Source: [Leptolyngbya] sp. PCC 7376
GTDB taxonomy: Bacteria; Cyanobacteriota; Cyanobacteriia; Cyanobacteriales; MRBY01
DNA length: 64,000 nt
Assembly: GCF_000316605.1 (NCBI RefSeq)
Contig: NC_019683.1
Span: forward strand, 3,704,036-3,768,035
Direction: 5' to 3'
Part shown: piece after piece, positions 1 through 8,734 of the stretch
Layout of the letters: every line of letters starts with the position of its first letter
Position numbering within the stretch: the first letter of the stretch is position 1
The notes under the pieces: generated by a model
The model's database searches: none
Told to the model about the DNA's origin: nothing
Seen by the model: only the letters and a program-made list of their open reading frames with translations
Made by a program: the position numbers and the translations under genes

Positions 1-490
1 TATTCCCGACTCATCACAGTAGATGATTTGTTCGGGTTTTAATCTTGCTAGTTCTTGCCTCAATGCTTCTCGCTTCTGTTCATCCCTTTCCTGATACCCA
101 TAGGCCTTTTTTGCGAGTAAAATCTATCTTCTTCAACATTCTCGATATGGTGCGACGACTCATCACATCACCCGCTGCCATTTCTGCCTGGGTTTTATCT
201 GGATGCTGTTGCACAAAGCTTTTGAATGCTTCCCAGTCTGTGATTTTGTGACCATAGCCTTTCTGATACCCTGTTTTGGCTCTGTAAAATTTCCTGTTTG
301 CTCTAGTCGTTGTATCCAGAGATAAAGGCTATTAAGGCCAAGACCGAACATTTCACAGACATCTTTTTTCAGGATACCTAGTGCTATTGCAGCAAGAGCT
401 TTCCGACGTAGGTCATCACTATCAGCAACTGGCATTTTTAATCTAGATACAGACTTCCCTCCTCATTCTAAAACTATTCGGCCACTGCTA
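1..490 (-). mobile_element. IS630-family element (type II here), partial, broken
   Basis: The reverse strand encodes the N-terminal helix-turn-helix of an IS630-type transposase (DDLRRKALAAIALGI...), starting near 435 and decaying by frameshift after about 40 residues. The remainder leaves the window at base 1. The outer end is GGCCACTGCTA at 480-490, followed by the TA at 491-492. The same end and a closely similar protein occur in the element at 45383-46333. It is inserted in an IS1-type transposase gene: the TA falls in the Tyr codon of the conserved GKTSY motif. The A-tract that normally carries the frameshift is degenerate here (AAAAAA at about 108-113), so no functional transposase is expected. 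Confidence 0.8.
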
Positions 491-492
491 TA

Positions 493-756
493 GCTGGTTT
501 TACCTATCTCTTTACCGACAGCTTGATGACGTTTACGAGGGAAGACAGTGCCATAGGCTGACCAAAAATCAGTATAAGCCACATCACATTGACGATAGAC
601 CTCAGGTAAAGATTCCCACAAATGCTTTGCTCCTAACTCAGAGCAGTCTCCCACGTAGACTCCCACAATCTCACGAGCATCGACTCTATAGCAGTCGCCA
701 GATAGATTAAGACACTCCACAATGGTTTTGCAGACAAGCTCAGGATTGAGGTTCAC
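493..756 (-). pseudogene. IS1-family transposase fragment
   Basis: The reverse strand encodes the central catalytic part of an IS1-type DDE transposase: VDAREIVGVYVGD, then SLPEVYRQC, YTDFWSAYGTVFP, KRHQAVGKE and GKTSY. These are the conserved InsB blocks. The N-terminal zinc-ribbon half is absent and replaced by unrelated sequence before VDARE. The C-terminal part (ERFNNTLRQRVSRLVRK in relatives) is cut off by the IS630 element that ends at 490. It is an orphan fragment with no function of its own. A second, different IS1 copy lies at 2173-5697. Confidence 0.8.
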
Positions 757-775
757 ATGATGTATTCAAACTAAA

Positions 776-787
776 TGACCACTGCTA
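776..787. repeat. Solitary IS630-type terminal repeat
   Basis: TGACCACTGCTA followed by TA (788-789) is the reverse complement of the TAGCAGTGGTCA end of the IS630-type element at 45383. No matching element body is present, so it looks like the scar of a deleted copy. It marks the point where the beta-helix gene sequence starts on its right. Confidence 0.6.
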
Positions 788-789
788 TA

Positions 790-1319
790 TATCAAAGGAA
801 ACAGTCAATCTGCAATCGATGATGTAACTATCACCGACAACAACATCTCAACATCTGGAGACGTTAATACCTTTGGTGCCTAAATGAATGTCAACACAAT
901 CCTTTTGCAGAATACTATGGTCTCAGGCAATACCGTTACGACAATTGGAAATAGCGCTAGTGGTATTTATGTACTTGCTCAAAATCTCAATGGAAAAATC
1001 GAAACTTCTACCATATCGGGCAATACAGTACAAACATTTGGAAATATATTAAGACGGAATCATCATGCGTGCAGCAGGGCCTAATGCAACAATTGAGCAA
1101 GCTGTAATCACAGACAATACGGTATCTTCGGCAGGCAACTATGCTGATGGCACAGGTATTCTTACCCATAATGACACCTCTTTCCTTAATCAGGTAACCA
1201 TTATAGGTAACAACGTTCTGCAATCTGGCGCTAATAGTTTTATTGTCCAAGCGCGAAATGCAAGTGAAGCTATCTGCATTGCTCAATTCAGCAACAATAG
1301 CAGTGGTCTTCCTCATGTA
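790..1319 (+). pseudogene. Fragment of a right-handed beta-helix repeat protein
   Basis: The translation shows imperfect repeats of the type ISGNTVxTxGN...GIY..., for example VTITDNNISTSGD, SGNTVTTIGNSASGIYV, ISGNTVQTFGN, ITDNTVSSAGNYADGTGI and IIGNNVLQSGANS. Asn/Gly/Thr/Ser-rich repeats of about 20-45 residues like these are typical of surface or secreted parallel beta-helix proteins. The frame is broken by a TAA at 881-883 and by a frameshift near 1045-1062, after which the repeat continues in another frame. The 5' end is cut by an IS630 scar at 787 and the 3' end by an IS982-family element at 1320. No start, signal peptide or stop of the original gene remains. The substrate or role cannot be told from this piece. 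Confidence 0.65.
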
Positions 1320-2172
1320 ACGTGAGTTCGGGATAAGAAAGAAAAAGGAGAAAGTGCATATTGTGGAAGCTGATAACCAGTCCACCACTTTCTCCCATGA
1401 CCAGTCTAGAACCTTTGTTCTGTTCCATTGATGATTTCTGCCAAGTCTTTGAACCTCAATGGCAACAACAATTACTGGTCTCAAAACAAAGACAGCGGCG
1501 TCGCCCCAGAAGCCTTAGTCTCAGTGAGATAATGACGATACTGATTACTTTTGATCAATCTCATTATCGTCACTTCAAGTATTTCTATCTCATCAATGTG
1601 CGTCATCACTGGCGACGAGCCTTTCCCAGAGCCGTGAGTTACCAACGTTTTGTGGAGTGGATGCCTTCAACATTAGTACCGCTGTGCATCTATTTGCGTC
1701 ACTGTTATGGCCAATGCACAGGCATCAGCTTTATTGATGCCACCAGTATCAAGGTTTGCCACAATCGCTGCATCGTGAAAGTCACACCCGGCAACACCGA
1801 TGATAGAAAGCCGGTAGTGGAGCTTTTGAAAGAGTTATCGGGAAAAGTCTTTGCCGATAAAGGTTACGTCTCTCAAGCTCTGGCACAGTATTTACAAGAA
1901 GAATATGATGTGAGGCTTCTAGCTAAGCCTCGTCGCAATATGAAGAATCACCTGATGCTTTGGCGTGACAAAGTGTTTGCTCGTAAGCGAGCTTTGATTG
2001 AGACCGTCATTGACCAACTGAAGAATATTTCTCAGATTGAGCATTCCCGCCACCGCAGTCCTGCCAATTTTTGTGTCAACTTGCTGTGTGGTCTCATTGC
2101 CTATTGTCATCAACCTAAGAAACCCTCTCTTCAGCTTGATTAGAACCTTTATTCCTTATCCCGAACTCACGT
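1320..2172 (+). mobile_element. IS982-family element, internally deleted (copy 1)
   Basis: It has both terminal repeats: ACGTGAGTTCGGGATAAG at 1320 and CTTATCCCGAACTCACGT ending at 2172. It is flanked by TA on both sides. At 853 bp it is about 110 bp shorter than the intact copy at 4170-5134. The loss is in the transposase gene. This copy interrupts the beta-helix gene fragment on its left and abuts an IS1-type element on its right. Confidence 0.85.
1361..2143 (+). pseudogene. IS982-family transposase, internal deletion
   Basis: The reading frame is open for 260 codons and matches the 293-residue transposase at 4208-5089 at both ends: [15 protein letters not shown], then [26 protein letters not shown], and [20 protein letters not shown] near the C-terminus. 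An in-frame deletion joins CHNRCI directly to [13 protein letters not shown]. It removes about 38 residues with the conserved QHRVF...[19 protein letters not shown] block. That block belongs to the DDE fold, so the protein is unlikely to be active. The likely start is TTG at 1361. Confidence 0.8.
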
Positions 2173-2206
2173 TAAGAAGGGAAGTTAAGTCACCAGTCTC
2201 TCTCAA

Positions 2207-2654
2207 ATGCTTCGTTGTCCCAACTGTCAATCCACAAAAGTTGTAAAAAATGCTCGTATCCATAACGGCAAACAAAACCATAGATTTCGAGACTGCGGTA
2301 GACAATTTGTAGAAAATTCTCAACAGAAAATCATCTCTTCTGACACCACGGAGTTAATTGATAAGCTACTCCTCGAAAAGATTCCTCTGGCTGGAATTGC
2401 TCGAGTTTGTGATGTCTCAGAACCCTGGTTACAAATGACCTCTTGCAAAAGGTTATGGCAATCTTTACCCGGAGTTTATCGCCAATGCGCAGTAGCTTAC
2501 AGTGATTTTTGGTCTGCTTATGGCCTCATCTTCCCTAGCAAACGTCATCGATTCGTAAGCAAAGAGACAGGAAAGACAAGTTATATTGAGCGATTCAACT
2601 GTACTTTGAGGCAAAGAGTTTCGCGCTTGGTGAGAAAGACTTTATCCTTTTCTA
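2207..2654 (+). pseudogene. IS1-family transposase, 5' part with internal deletion
   Basis: It starts with the IS1 zinc-ribbon motif (CPNCQSTKVVKNARIHNGKQ) and helix-turn-helix region (IPLAGIARVCDVSEPWLQ). It then jumps directly to SLPGVYRQC, YSDFWSAYGL, GKTSYIERFN and RQRVSRLVRKTLSFS. About 50-60 residues between WLQ and the catalytic block are missing, including the first conserved Asp region and the VGxYxGD motif. The frame is then broken by an inverted-repeat insert at 2655. The gene is dead. Confidence 0.8.
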
Positions 2655-2788
2655 AGAGGATGTCTGAAAAGAGACTGACTGTAACTTTTGTCGAAATGAG
2701 TTGCACGTAAAAATAAGCACTTCAGGCGATCAACCTGGCGGAATTTACGCAGCATTTATCGAACATAAAGACTTTTCAGACATCCTCT
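2655..2788. repeat. 134-bp insert with perfect inverted terminal repeats (MITE-like)
   Basis: AGAGGATGTCTGAAAAG (2655-2671) is repeated in exact inverted orientation at 2772-2788. Including the flanking TA and TCT/AGA bases the arms extend to 21 bp. It lies inside the IS1 gene exactly where LSFSK should run on into KVANHIGAI, so it is an insertion. TA on each side would fit IS630-type mobilisation. The interior has an open frame containing ISTSGD and GGIYAAF, which resembles the beta-helix repeat of the fragment at 790-1319. Confidence 0.6.
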
Positions 2789-2834
2789 TAGAAAGTCGCA
2801 AACCACATTGGAGCTATAGCAGCGAAGGAGAAGG

Positions 2835-3256
2835 TTAGGACATAGAACAGAAGGCTATTCTGATGGCATCGAACAAATCCTCAGTCTTCTTGATGAGCTT
2901 ACTTACCTCCTTCTTTAACCTCCCCCAAAACTTCTCTATCTTGTTCAGGTGTGGTGAGTAGGGTGGCAAAAATATCACTTCACATCCTGCCTTCGCCACC
3001 AATGTTTGTATTCTTTCCTTTGGATGAACACTGGCATTATCCAGAATAATAATTTGACCCGGAATCAACTCTGGCACTAAGCAATCCTCTACCCATTGGC
3101 AAACTAAGGCGCTGTTGGCATAGCCCTCAAATACCATCGGTGCTATCTGCTCTCCCTCTCGCCATCCTCCAATCACGCTAACTCGTTCTGTACGATGATC
3201 TAACTTCTCTGCGATAAACCTCTCTGACTTATGGCAGTAGCCATACCCATAATCTA
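2835..3256 (-). pseudogene. IS630-family transposase, C-terminal part
   Basis: It encodes the DDE catalytic half from LDYGYGYCHKSERF through GGWREGEQIAPMVFEGYANS, IIILDNASVHPKE, VIFLPPYSPHLNKIEKFWGR to the end CSMS. The LDNA..H and PPYSP.LN.IE motifs contain the second Asp and the final catalytic Glu of the IS630 DDE triad. The upstream half lies at 5135-5584, beyond the IS982 insertions. The open frame on the left reads through the IS982 end into unrelated sequence, so no intact protein can be made. Confidence 0.82.
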
Positions 3257-4168
3257 ACGTGAGTTCGGGATAAGGAAATGAGGTTCTAATCAAGCTGAAG
3301 AGAGGGTTTCTTAGGCTGATGACAGTAGGCAATGAGACCGCAAAGCAAGTTGACACAAAAGTTCGCTGGACTGCGATGGCGAGAGTGTTCAATCTGAGAA
3401 ATATTCTTCAGTTGGTCAATGACGGTCTCAATTAAAGCTCGCTTACGAGCCAAAACTTTGTCACGCCAAAGCATCAGGTGATTCTTCATATTGCGACGAG
3501 GCTTAGCTAGAAGCCTCTCATCATATTCTTCTTGTAAATACTGTGCCAGAGGTTGAGAGACGTAACTTTTATCAGCAAAGACTTTTCCCGATAACCCTTT
3601 CAAAAGCTCCACTACCGGCTTTCTATCATTGGTGTTGCCAGGCGTGATTTTAACATTGAGTAATTCGCCATGGTCATTGATAACCAGATGTAGTTTGAAG
3701 CCAAAGAACCAACCCACAGAGGTTTTACCTCGAGCGGCATGACCATCAAAAACGCGATGTTGAGAGATGCGGCGATTTTGACAAACTTTGATACTGGTGG
3801 CATCAATAAAGCTGATACCTGTGCATGAACCATAACAGTGCTGTAGGTAGACACATAGAGGTACTAACGTCGAAGGCATCCACTCCACAAAACGTTGGTC
3901 ACTCACTGCTCTGGGAAAGGCTCTTCGCCAGTGATGACGCACATTGATGAGATAGAAATACTTGAAGTTACGATAGTGAGATTGATGAAATGCAATCAAT
4001 ATCGTCATTATCTCGCTGAGACTAAGGCTTCTAGGGCGACGTCGCCGCCGTTGTTTCGAGGCCAGCAGCTGTTGTTGCCATTGAGGTTCAAAGACTTGGC
4101 AGAAATCATCAACGGCACAAAACAAAGGTTATAGACTGGTCATGGGAGAAAGTGGTGGATTGCTTATT
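3257..4168 (-). mobile_element. IS982-family element (copy 2), 5' end lost
   Basis: The 3' terminal repeat is present at 3257 (ACGTGAGTTCGGGATAAGG). At the other end the sequence stops within the 5' coding region (GGATTGCTTATT) and the end of copy 3 begins at 4170, so its own 5' repeat is missing. The transposase gene has a premature stop. Copies 2 and 3 lie in the same orientation, back to back, in the middle of an IS630 gene. Confidence 0.82.
3286..4125 (-). pseudogene. IS982-family transposase with N-terminal stop
   Basis: This is nearly the whole IS982-type transposase: [77 protein letters not shown] and [15 protein letters not shown] are all present. Compared with other copies, MTSLEPLFC reads MTSL-stop-PLFC because a GAA codon has become TAA at about 4129-4131. 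The first codons upstream are also truncated at 4168. An internal start at 4125 would give 279 residues, so residual activity cannot be excluded, but inactivation is more likely. Confidence 0.75.
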
Positions 4169-4169
4169 A

Positions 4170-5134
4170 ACGTGAGTTCTGGATAAGGAAATGAGACTCT
4201 AATTGAGTTAGAGAGAAGGTTTCTTAGGCTGATGACAATAGGCAATCAAGCCACACAGCAAATTGACGCAGAAGTTCGCTGGACTACGATGTCTAGAGTG
4301 CTCAATCTGAGAAATGTTCTTCAGTTGGTCAATCACGGTTTCAATCAAAGCTCGTTTACGAGCGATGAATGTATCTTGCCAGAGCATCAAGTGATTCTTC
4401 ATATTGCGGCGAGGTTTAGCAATTAACATCACATCATGTTCTTCTTTGAGATGTTGTGCCAGAGCTTGGGACACATAGCCCTTATCTCCAAAAACTTTGC
4501 CGAATAAATTCCGTAACAGTTCAACGACAGGCTTTCTGTCATCAATATTGCCAGGAGTGATTTGTACATGAAGTAATTCTCCTCGGTCATTAATGACCAG
4601 ATGGAGTTTGAAGCCAAAGAACCACCCAACAGAGGTTTTACCTCTAGCGGCATGACCGTTAAAGACTCGATGTTGGGCAATACGGCGATTGTGACAAACT
4701 TTGATACTGGTGGCATCAATGAAACTAATGCCTGTGCAATCTCCATAACAGTCACATAAATAGGCACATAGAGGCACTAAGCTGGAGGGCATCCATGCCA
4801 CAAAGCGTTGATAACTCACTGCTTTGGGAAAGGCTTTTTGCCAATAGTGTCGCACCATCAGGAGATAGAAATGCTTGAAATTACGATAGTGAGATTGATG
4901 AAATGCAATCAGTATCGTCATCACCTCACTCAAGCTTAGGCTTCTAGAACGGTGACGATACCTTTTGCAAGAGCTAAGTAATTCTTGATGCCACTGAGGT
5001 TCAAAGACCTGGCAGAAATCGTCAACGTCACAAAATAAAGCGTCTAAACTAAGCATAGGAGAAAGCTGTGGATTGGTTTCAACTGCCACGATATGAGCTT
5101 TCTTCTTTTCTTTCCTTATCCAGAACTCACGTTA
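4170..5134 (-). mobile_element. Intact IS982-family element (copy 3), 965 bp
   Basis: The ends are ACGTGAGTTCTGGATAAGG at 4170 and its inverse CCTTATCCAGAACTCACGT ending at 5134. They enclose one full-length transposase gene. The CTGG variant of the terminal repeat (others have CGGG) marks a separate subtype. The same variant is found at 25730. It lies within the split IS630 element; on its right side TA follows directly. Confidence 0.88.
4208..5089 (-). CDS. IS982-family transposase, full length
   Basis: The product is a 293-residue DDE transposase that would cut and rejoin the IS982-type ends. Conserved blocks run uninterrupted: [15 protein letters not shown] near residue 20, [20 protein letters not shown] near 53-72, [17 protein letters not shown] near 118-134, [19 protein letters not shown] near 146-164, [10 protein letters not shown], then FGDKGYVS and [18 protein letters not shown]. 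The Asp in FIDATS, the Asp in GDKGY and the Glu in IETV probably form the catalytic triad. Translation most likely starts at GTG 5089. This is the only IS982-type gene here without stop, deletion or insertion, so it is the best candidate source of transposase for the other copies and the MITEs. Confidence 0.88.
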   Translation of the reverse strand: MAVETNPQLSPMLSLDALFCDVDDFCQVFEPQWHQELLSSCKRYRHRSRSLSLSEVMTILIAFHQSHYRNFKHFYLLMVRHYWQKAFPKAVSYQRFVAWMPSSLVPLCAYLCDCYGDCTGISFIDATSIKVCHNRRIAQHRVFNGHAARGKTSVGWFFGFKLHLVINDRGELLHVQITPGNIDDRKPVVELLRNLFGKVFGDKGYVSQALAQHLKEEHDVMLIAKPRRNMKNHLMLWQDTFIARKRALIETVIDQLKNISQIEHSRHRSPANFCVNLLCGLIAYCHQPKKPSL

Positions 5135-5215
5135 AGGTATTATCAAATCCACTTTCATCGATATATACGAGTCGTTCTTGGACATACTGCTTCAGTTGTG
5201 CCACAAATGCTTTTT

Positions 5216-5584
5216 CTAATTCTTTATCTCTCTCTTGATATCGATAGGTCTTTTTTTTCGAGTAAATTCAATTTTCCGTAGAGCTTCACATCTGGATGCA
5301 TCACTAATAGACTCTGGCCATTTCTCCGCCATTTCCTTCTGGGTTAGATGCCCATATTTCTCTGCAAAAGCACGAAAAGCATCTAGATCATTAATCTTCG
5401 GTTGAGGGCCTCGACGGTAATCTGTCTTCGGAGCGACTGAACCGATTTTCTCTCGTCGTTTCAGCCACAGGTCTAGCGTATTTCGGCTAATACCAAAGAA
5501 GCGACAGATATCACTTTTTCGTTCACCTTTATCGAAGGCGGCAACAGCTTTTAGGCGTAAATCAAGACTATGGGGAGCAGGCAT
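5216..5584 (-). pseudogene. IS630-family transposase, N-terminal reading frame (OrfA)
   Basis: The frame gives 122 residues with the IS630 helix-turn-helix (SLDLRLKAVAAFDKGERKSD, then ICRFFGISRNTLDLWLKRRE) and ends in FTRKKRPIDIKREIKN. An A8 tract at about 5252-5259 lies at FTRKK, where a -1 shift would lead into the catalytic frame. Here the downstream frame is cut by the IS982 elements at 5134. The fragment is 122 codons long and differs from the copy at 26097 at two residues (AEKYG against AEEYG, SRCEA against SRREA). Confidence 0.8.
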
Positions 5585-5689
5585 GGCATCTATGTTTATT
5601 GCTTCTATCCTATTCTGTCTTAACCCACTCCTTGCCTGCTATATTTGGCTTTTTGTTCATCACTACAACTCATCCTTACCTCTTTAGGA

Positions 5690-6043
5690 CTACCAGATAA
5701 TGGACATGGCTTAGTAAGATTTGTTGATGTGGCAGATGATAATTATGAGCCAGAAGCAAATTGGGGCATTACTTTCACTGAAGCAATGGAGCGAATTCAT
5801 GCTTATTTACCCAACGGCACAATTTAAAAAAATGTCGCAGTGTTCAGATACGTCTATGAAGTGCTGGGAATGGGTTGGGTTTATGCCATCACGAAATTGC
5901 CAATCATTGGCGGTGCAGTCGATGCAGCCTATGGCGTATGGGCAAAGTATCGTCTCAAAGTAACAGGTCGTCCCGATCTCATTACTCTCATTCAAGAACG
6001 GGAAGAAAGACGGAATTGTAGTTTAGAAGAATGCCAAGTATAA
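5690..6043 (+). pseudogene. DCC-family (DUF393) thiol-disulfide oxidoreductase-like fragment
   Basis: The recognisable part runs LVRFVDVADDNYEPEANWGI, TFTEAMERIHAYLPNGTI, then VFRYVYEVLGMGWVYAITK and GVWAKYRLKVTGRPDL. This matches the C-terminal two thirds of the DUF393 family, whose N-terminus normally holds the DxxCxxC motif. That N-terminal part is absent because the IS1-type element ends just upstream. A TAA at 5825-5827 interrupts the frame between NGTI and KNVAVF. Both defects mark it as a pseudogene. The C-terminus (EERRNCSLEECQV) is retained. Confidence 0.72.
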
Positions 6044-6097
6044 AAGGTAGTCTAACTAAAAAGTAAGGCGATCGCCCGCCATCCTTATCTATCAAAA

Positions 6098-8041
6098 TTA
6101 GGGAGAAGGTCGATCATACTTAGACGCGGCAGGGAAATACTGAGGCTTCTCATTCTTAAGAGCGTCCTGCATAAAGGCTTGCCAGATGGGTGCTGCATGG
6201 GTACCTCCAGTAACCCCTTTCCCCATGGGACGATAATCATCATTACCGACCCAAACTGCTGCAGACATTTGGGGGGTATAACCGACAAACCAGACATCCC
6301 GCTCCGAAGACGTTGTCCCTGTTTTACCAGCAGCAGGACGACCACCTAATTTAGCCCTCTTTCCTGTACCACTATCAATTACCCCTTGCAAAATACTGGT
6401 AAGAGAAGCTGTAGCCCAAGGATCAAGTACGAGTTTCGGATCCGGCGTATTATCGAGCAGAACGTTGCCCTGACTGTCCGTCACTCTCAAAATTAATGTC
6501 GTATCACTCTGCCAACCATTGCTCGCAAATGTCGCATAAGCTCCCGCCATTTCCAGGGGACTAATACCCACAGCACCCAGTGGCAAAGACACAACAGGCT
6601 GTAACTCGCTTTCGATGCCAAGAAGTTGGCTCACCTCGATCACACGGTCTAAGCCAATTGATTTACCGAGCTTTACGGCAGGCACGTTCTTAGAAGACTT
6701 CAGCGCATCAAACAGAGAAACTGTGCCTGAAAATCCACCGCCATAATTTTGAGGCTCATACCATTTCGTACCATCCTTATACTTGACAGGCGTATCCTGA
6801 ATGGTTGTGTAGGGACTATAACGTCCACTCGCGAATGCTGCGTAATAAACGAACGGCTTAAATGAGGAGCCTGGTTGCCGCTTCGATTGCGTTGCACGGT
6901 TAAACTGGCTATTCTCATAGCTCGTGCCACCCACAAGTGCTTTTACGAAATGCGTCCGGGGATCAACAGCTGCCAAAGCCACTTGATCGGCCCGTAAACC
7001 ACGATTTTGCGCCCTTCGAAATGCCTTCCGAACTGTTTCTTCAGCTTGTCTCTGAAAATTAACATCAACTGTTGTCTGAACCCGCATTCCACCTTTCTGA
7101 ACGAGTTCTTCCCCAAAACGTTGCTTCAACTCCTCAACAACAGCCTGGGTGATATAAGGCGAAGCACTACTTTTCCATGCCGTCGGTTGGCCGACAAGTA
7201 ATGGTTCTTTATAGGCAGTCTCTGCTTCTTCGCTAGTAATCCAGCCCAGATCGCGCATCCGATTTAACACCATCCTTTGGCGCTGCTTCGTCGATTGGTA
7301 ATCTCTAAACGGGCTATATTCTTCGGGAGCTTGGATCATCCCCGCCATTACTGCGGATTCGGCCAGGGTTAACTCATCAGCTTTTTTGTTGAAATAGGAT
7401 TCGGCTGCAGTTTGGACACCGTAATTGTTATGACCCCAATAAATATTATTGAGGTACATTTCTAAGATTTCAGCTTTTGGGAAAATCTGTTCAATACGAA
7501 GGGCAAGGACAGTTTCTGCTAGTTTTCGGTTATAGGTTCGATCTTGGGCAAGAAATAGGTTTTTAACGAGCTGCATCGTGATCGTTGATGCACCCTCGAC
7601 AATGGCTCCCTCTTCATAGTTACTGAGCATGGCACGTCCCACACTAGTAGGGTTAATGCCTTTGTGCTGATAGAAATGACTATCCTCAATGGCAATCACA
7701 GCCATTTTTAGATGAGGGGAAACGTTTTCAAGATCAACGTTGGTTCGGTTTGCTTCGCCGTGGAGACTGAGAAGCAGGGTGCCGTTAATGTCATAGATAT
7801 AACTAGTTTCAGTGGGGACATAGCCTCTGAGGGTACGGACGTCAGGCAGATTTCGGAAACTAACGGCTAATCCGACTAATCCTCCTGCGGCGATCGCACT
7901 GGCAATCATTGTGGTTCCTATAACTGTTCCGGCCGCATTTTGAAAAACCCCTCCCACAAATTTCAGGACGGGATGGGCTTGCTTCTTGCGCTTGCGTTTA
8001 ACTCGGCGGACTTTACGCTGGACAGTAGTACTAGACGACAA
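6098..8041 (-). CDS. Class A penicillin-binding protein (PBP1A type)
   Basis: This bifunctional peptidoglycan synthase polymerises glycan strands and cross-links their peptides on the outer face of the cytoplasmic membrane. The 647 residues show a basic cytoplasmic tail (KRKRKK at 16-20), a membrane anchor at about 37-60, a GT51 glycosyltransferase domain with catalytic Glu119 in IEDSHFYQHKG and the TMQL motif at 155-158, and a transpeptidase domain with SSFK at 392-395, SKN at 450-452 and KTGT at 573-576. All catalytic motifs are intact and the length is normal. The gene is a single unit, transcribed towards the decayed DCC gene and the IS cluster. Cyanobacteria usually have several paralogues, so a specific pbp number is not assigned. 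Confidence 0.93.
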   Translation of the reverse strand: MSSSTTVQRKVRRVKRKRKKQAHPVLKFVGGVFQNAAGTVIGTTMIASAIAAGGLVGLAVSFRNLPDVRTLRGYVPTETSYIYDINGTLLLSLHGEANRTNVDLENVSPHLKMAVIAIEDSHFYQHKGINPTSVGRAMLSNYEEGAIVEGASTITMQLVKNLFLAQDRTYNRKLAETVLALRIEQIFPKAEILEMYLNNIYWGHNNYGVQTAAESYFNKKADELTLAESAVMAGMIQAPEEYSPFRDYQSTKQRQRMVLNRMRDLGWITSEEAETAYKEPLLVGQPTAWKSSASPYITQAVVEELKQRFGEELVQKGGMRVQTTVDVNFQRQAEETVRKAFRRAQNRGLRADQVALAAVDPRTHFVKALVGGTSYENSQFNRATQSKRQPGSSFKPFVYYAAFASGRYSPYTTIQDTPVKYKDGTKWYEPQNYGGGFSGTVSLFDALKSSKNVPAVKLGKSIGLDRVIEVSQLLGIESELQPVVSLPLGAVGISPLEMAGAYATFASNGWQSDTTLILRVTDSQGNVLLDNTPDPKLVLDPWATASLTSILQGVIDSGTGKRAKLGGRPAAGKTGTTSSERDVWFVGYTPQMSAAVWVGNDDYRPMGKGVTGGTHAAPIWQAFMQDALKNEKPQYFPAASKYDRPSP

Positions 8042-8427
8042 TGATTATGACCTCACGAATACCGAAAAAAATTGTTGGAGTATGGGCTATCACAGGATTG
8101 TCTGATCAAAGACATTCGCAGCTCACTCGCATTTTAATATGAAGCGATTGTAGCAAGGGAATTTCGTCTTGAGCGCAATTTCTACTGATGGGATGAGTTT
8201 ACAGAGAACTATTTACGGAAGTTCATACTTGGGGAAAGTGATACTTCCATAGCGCTAAGACTAAACCAAAATCCTGAGGAATATGTCTCAGACTTTCTGG
8301 GAGGTGGCAGAAAAATGATTAGCTACAAAAAATCCTTGCTGCGCTTGAGCAAGGACGTTTATCGGTAAAACATTTTCTGTCATCGTATTTCTGATGAAAC
8401 TGTTTTGATAGCGGCAGGAGCTAGTGC
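8042..8427. other. Intergenic region between PBP and petG
   Basis: This stretch of about 385 bases separates two reverse-strand genes. I see no convincing coding frame, RNA gene or strong terminator. It should contain the promoter of the PBP gene and the 3' end of the petG transcript. Confidence 0.4.
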
Positions 8428-8544
8428 TTACTCCATACCAAGGTCGTTACCACGCTTGTACTGTAGATATGCTGCTACAAAAAGCCCAGCTAAGGTAATG
8501 GGTATAAGGCCAAGGACAATGCCCAACAAGAGGGGTTCGATCAC
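8428..8544 (-). CDS. petG: Cytochrome b6f complex subunit V (PetG)
   Basis: This short gene encodes a 38-residue membrane peptide, translated [20 protein letters not shown] followed by [18 protein letters not shown]. It has the single transmembrane helix and the [13 protein letters not shown]-type stromal tail of PetG, a peripheral subunit that stabilises the cytochrome b6f dimer in the thylakoid membrane. The start is GTG at 8544, supported by a CAGGAG ribosome-binding sequence 8-13 bases upstream. It is divergent from the cytochrome gene that starts at 8735, so both promoters probably share the 190-base gap. Confidence 0.95.
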   Translation of the reverse strand: MIEPLLLGIVLGLIPITLAGLFVAAYLQYKRGNDLGME

Positions 8545-8734
8545 GCTAGGGTCTCCTGAATCGTTTTGTTAAAAGTTATTATCTCAATTGTTGCTTATTT
8601 TATGGGATAAGGTCGGCGATCGCCAAGAACTGACTTTAATTTTTGATCGACAAGGCTTGAAGATCGCAGTACCATTACTGTTAAGAAACGTTGCGTAATG
8701 TCAACGAGATCGTACTGTCCCCTTTTCAAGTTCT

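Larger units (their letters stand above)
2817..5641 (-). mobile_element. IS630-family element (type I here), copy A, split by IS982 copies
   Basis: The outer ends are TAGCAGCGAAGGAGAAGG at 2817 and the complement of TAGCAGGCAAGGAGTGGG ending at 5641, with TA on both sides inside the IS1 gene. The IS630 sequence proper is 2817-3256 plus 5135-5641. Together these make 947 bp, the same length as the intact copy at 26040-26986. The interruption at 3257-5134 consists of two IS982-family elements in tandem. The coding parts differ from the intact copy by only a few residues, so the duplication is recent. Confidence 0.88.
2173..5697 (+). mobile_element. IS1-family element interrupted by nested insertions
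   Basis: The transposase can be read across three interruptions. The 5' part lies at 2207-2654, a short piece (KVANHIGA) at 2791-2816, and the C-terminus (tail WLFVHHYNSSLPL) at 5644-5687. Between them sit a 134-bp inverted-repeat insert (2655-2788) and an IS630-family element (2817-5641) that itself carries two IS982 copies. Removing the IS630 element and one TA restores GGAGCTATTTGG, which reads GAIW as in IS1 transposases. The outer borders are approximate because I could not identify the IS1 terminal repeats with certainty. Confidence 0.75.

Noticed and set aside
5840-6043. Independent small gene starting at an internal ATG of the DCC-family fragment
   Set aside because: It is in the same frame as the upstream half and separated by a single stop codon, so it is better explained as one pseudogene.
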